This document shows, piece by piece, positions 57,455-64,000 of a stretch of 64,000 nt of DNA (positions within the stretch are counted from its first letter, which is position 1; every line of letters begins with the position of its first letter). The stretch spans positions 15,001-79,000 of the forward strand of contig NZ_CP130318.1 of assembly GCF_032268605.1 (NCBI RefSeq), read 5' to 3'. The notes beneath the pieces are model-generated. The model was not told the origin of the DNA. It made no database searches and was given only the letters and a program-made list of their open reading frames with translations. Made by a program: the position numbers and the translations under genes. The stretch is from Paenibacillus aurantius. GTDB taxonomy: Bacteria; Bacillota; Bacilli; Paenibacillales; NBRC-103111.

Positions 57455-57488
57455 AAAGCTTCCCTGCGGCAAGCAGGGGAGCTTTTTT
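57455..57488 (+). terminator. nuo operon terminator
   Basis: AAGCTTCCCTGC pairs with GCAGGGGAGCTT (one G-U) around GGCAA, followed by a T run. Confidence 0.92.
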
Positions 57489-57537
57489 ACGTTTTGGCGA
57501 GCATTTTTTCCGGATTTCCCCAATGCTTCATCACAAT

Positions 57538-57581
57538 TTTGTCGAAAAAGTAGGTCTAAAGTATCAATTTTGTCGACAAAA
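57538..57581 (+). promoter_or_regulatory. pair of Spo0A-box-like sites upstream of the S8 protease
   Basis: TTTGTCGAA (57538-57546) is a perfect Spo0A-box match. TTTTGTCGACAAAA (57568-57581) is a 14-base palindrome containing a near match on both strands. They start about 31 bases apart, near three helical turns. They lie 80-125 bases before the start codon. Confidence 0.5.
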
Positions 57582-57662
57582 GAAGGAAGAATGACGATTT
57601 ATAGCGAATAGCTGTGAATTGGTCATACGGCCTTAAAGTCATTTAAAAGGATTTGGATAAAG

Positions 57663-59987
57663 ATGAGTCTGTTCCCAAAACCTGCCGCCCCTTCCCGCCG
57701 ACGGTCCCCTGAGCCTTTTTTCCTGCTTTGGTTGCGGCCAGCGGTACGCTGGAAGAGCCGGAAGGGAAAGTGGACCCGGCTTGTTCTTTTTGTCGTGTTT
57801 CTGTGCCTGGTTCCTATTCCGCTAATAAAGCCCGCGCCTTCTCCGGCATTGCCTCCGGAAACCAAAGCCGGGACGTCTTGGATTATTCAATGGAAAGACG
57901 AGCCCGATCCCGGGTTCGCCGCAAGCAGCACCATCGTCCGCTCCTATCCCGATTCACGGGTAACCGTGGCAGAACCCCGAGCTGGAGAATCCATGGAAGA
58001 GTGGCTCGGTCGCTGGCAGCATTCCGCCTATGTGGAATCGGTGCAGCCGAACCAGGCGTACCGGATCGCGGCCTCTCCCAATGACCCGATGATCAGCAAC
58101 CAGAAGTACTTGGAGCAGATTCATGCCCGGGAAGCGTGGGACGTGGCGACCGGCAACGAGGCCATTACCATCGCTTTGGTGGACACAGGAGTCGATCTGA
58201 CCCATCCTGATTTGGTGAGTCACCTCGTAAAAGGCACGAACTTAATCAATCCCGGACAGCCTCCCGCCGACGACAACGGCCATGGCACCAATGTAGCGGG
58301 AGTGATCGCGGCTTCGGCCAACAATGACAAAGGCATTGCCGGTCTTCTGTGGAAGGCCAAAATCATGCCGGTCAAAGCGCTCGAAAGCAACGGAACCGGG
58401 GAGGAAGACAAGCTGGGGGAGGGGATCCGCTACGCCGTGGACCACGGTGCCAAAATAGTGGTTCTCTCGCTCGGGTTGAACAAGGCTTCGGCTTATATGG
58501 AATCCATCGTCAAGTATGCGGAGTCGAGAGGGGTGCTGCTCGTGGCCGCCTCCGGGAATGAAGGCAACTCCGTCAAATACCCGGCGGCCTACCCGACGGT
58601 TCTCGCGGTAGGCGGTGCTTCAGCGGACAACCATGCGGCCACGCTGTCCAACTACGGACCGGAGCTTGACGTGGTGGCTCCCTGGAATGTGTTTACCACC
58701 GCAGTAGGCGGGCGGTATATCTATACCGGCGGGACTTCCCTTGCGGCACCGCAGGTAGCGGCGGTTAGCGCGCTGGCCTGGAGCCTCTATCCGGAGATGA
58801 AGCCTTATGAGATCCGGAACCTCATCCGCCAGACGGCGGAGGATCTGGAGACGCCGGGATGGGATGCGAAGACGGGCTACGGCCTGCTCCGGGCCGACCG
58901 GGCGTTGAGAGAGCCTTACCGTGCGGATATGTACGAGCCGAACAACAAGATCGGGGAGGCCAAGCCTACCTCAGTCGAGAAACGGATCGATGCCGTCCTG
59001 GATGGTAAAACCGATGAAGACTGGTTCGTGATGGAGGCCCCTTATGATGGGACGCTTCTGATCCAGCTTGCCGCCGAGACGAAGGCCAAGGTAGAGGTCA
59101 CCCATTACCGCAGTGCCAAAAGCGGAGGAACGGTTCTGCGCGGCGATGCGGAAGAAGGCCTCTCGGTGCCCGTGACCAAGGGCAAAAACTATATCAAGCT
59201 GGCCGCTCCCGAACTTCAGGAGCCGGCCGCCTACCATATGACCACCCGTTTTCGGATTTACCGGGATCCTTTTGAGGACAATGACCGGCAGTACAAAGCC
59301 TACACCCTACCTGCCCGCACCGGCATGATAACCGGAACGTTCCACCAGCAGAACGACCAAGATTGGTTCGTCCTAAATGTGGAGCGGGCCGGTACACTGC
59401 AGCTGAAGGTTACCGTAGATACGGCGAGGATCGACCCGACCCTGAGCATTCAGAAGAAAGGGGAGAGGGAAACCTTCCTTGACCAGGCTGGGGACGGAGC
59501 GCCGGAATCGCTTCTTCCCCAGGAGATCGGTCCCGGAACGTATTACATCCGGGTCAGCAACATTGCCCGCTATACGACACCGGTAACGGGGGAATACACG
59601 CTGGACATTCAGTATTCCACCAACTACGAAGACCCGAATGAACCGAATGGCAAGCCTTATCAGGCGGTCGCCATGGTGCCGGGGACGGAGTATTTGGGGG
59701 TAATGGACTCCCATTCCGATGAAGACTGGTTCTTGTTGAACCTGACGGAGGATACGAATGCGGGGCTCGTTCTGTCCGGGTTCCCGGAGGATGTGCGCAT
59801 GCAGATGGAATTGTATGACCATTCGCTAGAGCCGGTTCAGGTGCTCGTACAGAAAACGTCCGCCAACGCGCGGAAGATTCAAACCAAGCTGAAGGCGGGA
59901 ACGTATTACATTAAGCTTACCGCCGACAAAGGCTTTACCCAGCAGCGGTACACCCTGGTGTTCCGAAACGGGGAAACGAAGGCCTGA
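57663..59987 (+). CDS. S8 subtilisin-type serine protease with three C-terminal PPC domains
   Basis: This 774-residue exported protease has a basic N-terminus with one hydrophobic segment at about 38-55 (signal or anchor). A short pro-region follows. The catalytic domain (about 145-425) has Asp174 (LVDTGVD), His207 (NGHGTNVAG), oxyanion Asn299 (ASGNEG) and Ser359 (GTSLAAPQVAA). Three bacterial pre-peptidase C-terminal type beta domains follow (about 430-540, 545-655 and 660-770), each opening with an E/D-P-N/F-E/N-x-N type motif and containing DEDWF or DQDWF. The start has only a weak ribosome site. Spo0A-box-like sites lie upstream. Substrate unknown. Confidence 0.92.
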   Translation: MSLFPKPAAPSRRRSPEPFFLLWLRPAVRWKSRKGKWTRLVLFVVFLCLVPIPLIKPAPSPALPPETKAGTSWIIQWKDEPDPGFAASSTIVRSYPDSRVTVAEPRAGESMEEWLGRWQHSAYVESVQPNQAYRIAASPNDPMISNQKYLEQIHAREAWDVATGNEAITIALVDTGVDLTHPDLVSHLVKGTNLINPGQPPADDNGHGTNVAGVIAASANNDKGIAGLLWKAKIMPVKALESNGTGEEDKLGEGIRYAVDHGAKIVVLSLGLNKASAYMESIVKYAESRGVLLVAASGNEGNSVKYPAAYPTVLAVGGASADNHAATLSNYGPELDVVAPWNVFTTAVGGRYIYTGGTSLAAPQVAAVSALAWSLYPEMKPYEIRNLIRQTAEDLETPGWDAKTGYGLLRADRALREPYRADMYEPNNKIGEAKPTSVEKRIDAVLDGKTDEDWFVMEAPYDGTLLIQLAAETKAKVEVTHYRSAKSGGTVLRGDAEEGLSVPVTKGKNYIKLAAPELQEPAAYHMTTRFRIYRDPFEDNDRQYKAYTLPARTGMITGTFHQQNDQDWFVLNVERAGTLQLKVTVDTARIDPTLSIQKKGERETFLDQAGDGAPESLLPQEIGPGTYYIRVSNIARYTTPVTGEYTLDIQYSTNYEDPNEPNGKPYQAVAMVPGTEYLGVMDSHSDEDWFLLNLTEDTNAGLVLSGFPEDVRMQMELYDHSLEPVQVLVQKTSANARKIQTKLKAGTYYIKLTADKGFTQQRYTLVFRNGETKA

Positions 59988-60040
59988 CGAAACACGGCCG
60001 AAAGCGGCAAGCCCGATCATCCGAAGGAGGACATGGACCG

Positions 60041-60274
60041 ATGGAGTATTCATTCGCGGTAAACAGCCTGATTTATATTCTGATGGCCCTCATCTGTATC
60101 GGATTCTCCTGGTGGGCGCTGCAGCAGTTCCGGTTTGATCTGTTTCTGAAGAACCCGAAGTCCGCTCAAGCCAAAGCGCTGCAAATCCTGCTCTCGATTG
60201 CCCTGGGCTACGAAGCGGCCCGGTTTCTGGTCGATTATTTCAACTGGTCGGCCATGCTGAAAGGGATGTTTTGA
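60041..60274 (+). CDS. ywzB: DUF1146 family membrane protein (YwzB)
   Basis: This 77-residue protein has two hydrophobic helices (about 6-27 and 46-63) joined by the conserved segment WWALQQFRFDLFLKNPKSAQAKALQIL (read in parts). It matches the YwzB/DUF1146 family, which lies between the atp region and murA in Bacillus. Function unknown. GAAGGAGGA precedes ATG at a somewhat long spacing. Confidence 0.85.
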   Translation: MEYSFAVNSLIYILMALICIGFSWWALQQFRFDLFLKNPKSAQAKALQILLSIALGYEAARFLVDYFNWSAMLKGMF

Positions 60275-60464
60275 CGGGAAATCACGGGAAGTTTGTCGAA
60301 TAACAACGTCGCTAAATGTCAAGAATGGGTAATAAGGGAAATCCGACACGGGGCCTTAGACAAGTCCGCCACTAATGACCACACGACAAAGCAAAAAGAA
60401 GAGGCTGCGAAGACTATGACGATAAAAGAAAGTCAGAACAAAATAGCACGCGGAGGAGACCGGC

Positions 60465-61805
60465 ATGAGTAAGATCATCGTCCGCGGAGGCAGAAAATTA
60501 TCGGGCCGGGTAAAGATCAACGGGGCGAAGAATGCGGTACTTCCGATCATTGCCGCTTCTTTGCTGGCGTCATCGGGAGAGAGCGTCATTCAAGAGGCTC
60601 CTCCCCTGGATGACGTATTGACCATCAATGAAATGCTGAGGTCGCTTGGGGTAAGCGTCAAATACGGAGCGGACACGGTGCGGGTGAACGCGGGCCGGCT
60701 GGAACGCTTCGAGGCGTCGTATGAGCTGGTGCGCAAAATGAGGGCCTCGTTCCTCGTGCTTGGTCCGCTCCTCGCCCGGCTCGGAAGGGCCCGCATCGCC
60801 CTTCCCGGGGGCTGCGCCATCGGCACCCGGCCGATCGATCAGCACCTGAAGGGCTTCGAAGCGCTGGGGGCCGAGATTGAGCTCGGCCAAGGCTATATCG
60901 AAGCACGGGTGAACGGCCGGCTGCAGGGTGCCAAGATTTACCTCGACGTGGCAAGCGTGGGGGCCACCCAGAACATCATGATGGCGGCCTCTCTTGCCGA
61001 AGGCACCACCTATATCGAGAATGCGGCCATGGAACCGGAGATTGTCGACCTGGCCAACTACATGAACGCGATGGGAGCCCGGATCCGTGGAGCGGGCACC
61101 GGCATCATTCGCATTGACGGCGTAAAGGAACTGAGGGGAGTCGTACATACGGTCATTCCGGACCGGATTGAGGCGGGTACCTACATGATTGCGGCCGCCA
61201 TAACCGGAAGCACCCTCTATATAGAAGGAGCGATTGCTGACCACCTGCGTCCCCTGGTCTCCAAGCTGAGGGAGATGGGAGTAGCGGTCGAGGAAGAAGA
61301 GAACGGCGTTCAAGTGAGCGTCGCCGGACCTTTGCGAGCAGTGGATGTCAAAACCTTGCCGCATCCGGGCTTCCCGACCGACATGCAATCGCAGATGATG
61401 GCCCTCCTGCTGAATGCAGAAGGAACGAGTCTCGTCACCGAGACCGTCTTCGAGAACCGCTTCATGCACGTGGAGGAGTTCAAGTACATGAACGCCCAGA
61501 TCAAGGTTGAGGGCCGTACGGCGGTCGTCAGTGGCGGAACGCGCTTGAAGGGCGCCAAGGTGCGGGCGACCGACCTGAGAGCCGGAGCGGCCCTTATCCT
61601 GGCCGGCCTGGTTGCCGACGGGGAGACGGAAATCACCGGTACCCACCACATTGACCGCGGATACGTCAACATTGTGCGCAATCTGTATGCGCTGGGGGCG
61701 GACATCCGGCGGGAGGAGCGGGTAGAACGGGTGGAGGCGGCGGCCGAGGAAGCAGTCCCTTCCGAGCAGCGTCCTGTTTTCTCCGCTCAGCCTACTTGGG
61801 CATAA
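60465..61805 (+). CDS. murA: UDP-N-acetylglucosamine 1-carboxyvinyltransferase
   Basis: MurA transfers enolpyruvate to UDP-GlcNAc, the first committed step of peptidoglycan synthesis and the fosfomycin target. It has 446 residues. Lys22 and Asn23 (NGAKNAVLP) and the catalytic Cys117 ([11 protein letters not shown]) are present, so it should be fosfomycin-sensitive in principle. The C-terminus has about 25 extra charged residues. GGAGGA precedes ATG. A Spo0A-box core TTTGTCGAA lies upstream at 60292-60300. It corresponds to Bacillus murAA, next to ywzB and spoIID. Confidence 0.96.
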   Translation: MSKIIVRGGRKLSGRVKINGAKNAVLPIIAASLLASSGESVIQEAPPLDDVLTINEMLRSLGVSVKYGADTVRVNAGRLERFEASYELVRKMRASFLVLGPLLARLGRARIALPGGCAIGTRPIDQHLKGFEALGAEIELGQGYIEARVNGRLQGAKIYLDVASVGATQNIMMAASLAEGTTYIENAAMEPEIVDLANYMNAMGARIRGAGTGIIRIDGVKELRGVVHTVIPDRIEAGTYMIAAAITGSTLYIEGAIADHLRPLVSKLREMGVAVEEEENGVQVSVAGPLRAVDVKTLPHPGFPTDMQSQMMALLLNAEGTSLVTETVFENRFMHVEEFKYMNAQIKVEGRTAVVSGGTRLKGAKVRATDLRAGAALILAGLVADGETEITGTHHIDRGYVNIVRNLYALGADIRREERVERVEAAAEEAVPSEQRPVFSAQPTWA

Positions 61806-61821
61806 CCGTTCCACTTTACCT

Positions 61822-61857
61822 GAACCGCTTTGGCCTAAGAGCCAAGGCGGTTTTTTG
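61822..61857 (+). terminator. murA terminator
   Basis: AACCGCTTTGGC pairs with GCCAAGGCGGTT (one G-U) around CTAAGA, followed by TTTT. Confidence 0.92.
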
Positions 61858-61971
61858 CTGCCGCTTAAGTACCGGCGGCGGGAGAGGCGTGACCCCCATC
61901 GGAGGACACGTCCGCTTTTTGAGGGGGATGTATAGCAGTAGGCCGGATGATTTCTTTTTGAGAGGATAGGG

Positions 61972-62000
61972 GCATGTTCCCAATGGTAACTTCATAGGAT
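61972..62000 (+). promoter_or_regulatory. sigmaE-like promoter of spoIID
   Basis: GCATGTT at 61972-61978 and CATAGGAT at 61993-62000 with a 14-base spacer. The -10 fits the sigmaE pattern CATAxxxT exactly; the -35 is a looser match. spoIID is sigmaE-dependent in Bacillus. Confidence 0.6.
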
Positions 62001-62089
62001 AAGTAGTACCGGTCCACTAGAAAGAATGCCCGATGGCTCCGTTCGAGAGAGTAGGAAGGGCCGGGAATCCGAACGCGAAAGGACGTCCT

Positions 62090-63160
62090 ATGAAGATCAA
62101 GTGGAAGCTGGGCCGTCCGGCCGTCCCCCCGATGGCCGTATGGATCGCCCTAATCGCAATGCTCACGGTTATCCTTTCCGGCCTGGTGGTCAAGCAGATC
62201 AAGCGCCATCCGGGGCCTCCGCCTTCCGCCGCGGAGAAAGTCGAGCCGCCTTCTTCGAAGGCTTCGACAGGCACCGATTCTCTTACCGAGGCTCCCTCTA
62301 TGATCATCCCGGTCTATCTCTCGAAGGAGAAGCGGATCGACAAGGTAACGCTCGAAGATTACGTTCGCGGCGTGGTAGCCGGGGAGATGCCGATTGATTT
62401 TGAACTGGAAGCGTTGAAGGCCCAGGCGCTGGCGGCCCGGACCTATATGATCCGCCGTCTCGCGGAGCAGGACTTCAGCGGGGTGCCCGATAAGGAGGCA
62501 TGGGTGACGGATACGGTCAGCCATCAAGCTTACCTGACGCTCGATTACCTCAAGACCCGCTGGACCGGGGAAGCCTACGAGCGCAACATGGACAAGCTGA
62601 ACCGGGCGGTCAATGAGACCAGAGGAATGGTGCTGACCTATGAAGGCAAGCCGATCAACGCGACCTTTTTCTCTACCGGGAACGGGTATACGGAGAATTC
62701 GGAGGATTACTGGGGAGTCTATGTTCCCTACCTTAGAAGCGTGAAGAGTCCTTGGGACGAGGCGTCCCCGGAATACCGGTCGACCGCTGTGTTCAGCCTG
62801 AAAGAGTTTGCTAGCCGGCTGGGGCTCCCCAGTACGGTGTCGGCGGCATCGGCGGGTAACGGCTTTAAGGTGCAGGGATACACGGAAGGTCACAGGGTAA
62901 GCAAAGCGACCGTGGCGGGACGGACGTTCAGCGGCCGGGAAATCCGGGAGAAGCTGGGCCTGCGTTCCTCTCAGTTTCAATGGAAGGTGAAGGGGACGAA
63001 CATCGAATTTACAACCTTCGGCTACGGGCACGGAGTAGGCATGAGCCAGTGGGGAGCGAACGCGATGGCGAAGGAGGGCCGTACCGCGGAGGAGATCGTC
63101 AAATACTATTACACGGGCATATCGCTTGAGAAAGATTCCGCCTATCTTACCATGAAATAA
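62090..63160 (+). CDS. spoIID: stage II sporulation protein D
   Basis: SpoIID is a mother-cell lytic transglycosylase that acts with SpoIIM and SpoIIP to drive engulfment. It has 356 residues. One membrane segment lies near the N-terminus (about 15-36, AVWIALIAMLTVILSGLVV), then a Pro/Ser linker, then the SpoIID domain with GVVAGEMP (conserved Glu) and ALKAQALAARTYM, ending with FGYGHGVGMSQWGANAMA. ATG 62090 is chosen because AAAGGA lies 6-7 bases upstream; an earlier in-frame ATG at 62033 lacks a site. Confidence 0.95.
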   Translation: MKIKWKLGRPAVPPMAVWIALIAMLTVILSGLVVKQIKRHPGPPPSAAEKVEPPSSKASTGTDSLTEAPSMIIPVYLSKEKRIDKVTLEDYVRGVVAGEMPIDFELEALKAQALAARTYMIRRLAEQDFSGVPDKEAWVTDTVSHQAYLTLDYLKTRWTGEAYERNMDKLNRAVNETRGMVLTYEGKPINATFFSTGNGYTENSEDYWGVYVPYLRSVKSPWDEASPEYRSTAVFSLKEFASRLGLPSTVSAASAGNGFKVQGYTEGHRVSKATVAGRTFSGREIREKLGLRSSQFQWKVKGTNIEFTTFGYGHGVGMSQWGANAMAKEGRTAEEIVKYYYTGISLEKDSAYLTMK

Positions 63161-63211
63161 CAAAGCTACCGGATCAGGCACTAGCAACCTCTCAACCAAA
63201 TCTCATCCCCT

Positions 63212-63242
63212 GGTGTATAAAACAAATCTATCTGGCAACAAT
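63212..63242 (+). promoter_or_regulatory. sigmaF-like promoter of spoIIQ
   Basis: GGTGTATA at 63212-63219 and GGCAACAAT at 63234-63242 with a 14-base spacer. The -10 fits GGNNANANT. spoIIQ is the classic forespore sigmaF gene. Confidence 0.65.
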
Positions 63243-63263
63243 GGTGGATGAGGTGATAAAACT

Positions 63264-63995
63264 ATGAATGAAAACAAAAACATTCAGTTGAAAGAAGAAG
63301 CCCCTCAAACTCAAGAGGGAGCGAAAGCGGCCGGTAACTCTCTGACGTGGAGAAGGCTGATGGCCAAAAAATGGGCCTTCCCCGCCATCTACATGGCAGC
63401 GGCTGCAATTATTTTAACACTCATGTGGGTCTACCAGGGAGCGGGTAAGAACGCTTTATCCGATGACCAAGTCGGCCTGACCACAGAAAAAGCCGGACAG
63501 CCTGCCGCAACGGGCAAGGATTCCGTCGCCACCTCCGCCCAGTCGGAGCAGTTCCAGTGGCCGGTTCTGAACCGCAGCGAGCTCGAAGTCAGCCTGCCGT
63601 ACTTTGACAGCAAAGCCTCCGCGGAAGCCAAGCAGGAAGCCATGCTCGAGTATGACGGAACGTTCACCCCGCACGTGGGTCTGGATTTGGCCCGCGAAGA
63701 CAACCAGCCGTTTGATGTTCTGGCCGCAGCAGGCGGAAAAGTAACCGCCGTCGACAAGAATGCCATCGCCGGAAGCCTTGTGGAAATTACCCACTCGAAC
63801 GGGCTGGTCTCGGTTTACCAAAGCCTCACCGACGTGAAGGTCACCAAGGGCGCTGAAGTGAAACGGGGCGATGTAATCGCCAAAGCCGGCCGTAACGAGC
63901 TGGAGAAGGACGAGGGTATTCACCTTCACTTTGAAGTACGTCAAGGCGAAGACGGCGGAGTCGTCAACCCGGAAACGCTGCTTCCCAATCCATAA
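63264..63995 (+). CDS. spoIIQ: stage II sporulation protein Q (LytM/M23 domain)
   Basis: SpoIIQ sits in the forespore membrane and binds SpoIIIAH across the septum, forming the feeding-tube channel and anchoring the engulfing membrane. It has 243 residues. One membrane helix covers about 38-57 (WAFPAIYMAAAAIILTLMWV). The outer LytM (M23) domain covers about 128-240. The zinc-ligand set appears intact: His137 and Asp141 (HVGLD), His220 and His222 (HLHFE). GAGGTGAT precedes ATG. It follows spoIID, as in Bacillus. Confidence 0.94.
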   Translation: MNENKNIQLKEEAPQTQEGAKAAGNSLTWRRLMAKKWAFPAIYMAAAAIILTLMWVYQGAGKNALSDDQVGLTTEKAGQPAATGKDSVATSAQSEQFQWPVLNRSELEVSLPYFDSKASAEAKQEAMLEYDGTFTPHVGLDLAREDNQPFDVLAAAGGKVTAVDKNAIAGSLVEITHSNGLVSVYQSLTDVKVTKGAEVKRGDVIAKAGRNELEKDEGIHLHFEVRQGEDGGVVNPETLLPNP

Positions 63996-64000
63996 AAGCA

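Overview
This window is a firmicute chromosome segment of moderately high GC (I estimate about 57%, by eye) that looks like Paenibacillus or a close relative. It carries spore genes (spoIIR, spoIID, spoIIQ, sspP), a Bacillus-type order guaB-dacA-pdxST-serS-tRNA-Ser, the Bacillus block prfA-prmC-spoIIR-ywlC-mntP-ywlE-rpiB-ywlG-glyA-upp-atp, strong AGGAGG ribosome sites and many GTG/TTG starts. The genus is inferred from gene content and order only.

Layout. 1-1.6 kb: 3' end of a 23S rRNA, a 5S rRNA, and a decayed tandem copy of the 5S 3' half with its terminator. 1.8-7.9 kb: guaB, dacA, pdxS, pdxT, serS and tRNA-Ser(UGA). 8-12 kb: a small spore-protein cluster and a four-gene ECF sigma / anti-sigma / membrane-protein operon. 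12-18.7 kb: accessory genes (hydrolase, acyltransferase, oxidoreductase, tRNA-Pro and tRNA-Arg, PAP2 enzyme, glycosyltransferase, tadA). 18.7-21.3 kb: a cluster of four DnaA boxes, then a promoter and a structured leader RNA with competing terminator and antiterminator pairings ahead of a PAS-GGDEF gene. 21.5-24.6 kb: ychF, prfA, prmC. 24.8-27.1 kb: a small unknown protein and a hybrid histidine kinase on the minus strand. 27.3-35.9 kb: spoIIR to wecB, including a ZTP riboswitch ahead of rpiB-ywlG-glyA. 36-43.6 kb: the complete F1Fo ATP synthase operon. 43.6-46.7 kb: a two-gene cassette (a GntR regulator fused to a solute-binding-protein-like domain, and a Gfo/Idh/MocA oxidoreductase). 46.7-57.5 kb: an eleven-gene complex I operon without nuoE, nuoF or nuoG. 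57.6-64 kb: an S8 protease, ywzB, murA, spoIID and spoIIQ.

How the genes work together. Two energy operons (ATP synthase and complex I) form the core. Nucleotide, one-carbon and vitamin B6 genes (guaB, pdxST, glyA, upp, rpiB) surround them; the ZTP riboswitch ties rpiB, ywlG and glyA to folate/purine status. Sporulation control is visible directly: sigmaE-like and sigmaF-like promoters precede spoIID and spoIIQ, and Spo0A-box-like sites precede the S8 protease.

Most unusual items. (1) The leader RNA before the PAS-GGDEF gene, which I cannot assign to a known riboswitch class. (2) Three exact-length 81-bp tandem repeats, rich in hairpins, wedged between nuoK and nuoL. (3) The DnaA-box cluster next to tadA. 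(4) The cytoplasmic GntR-solute-binding fusion. (5) A long Ala/Glu/Arg-rich N-terminal extension on NuoC.
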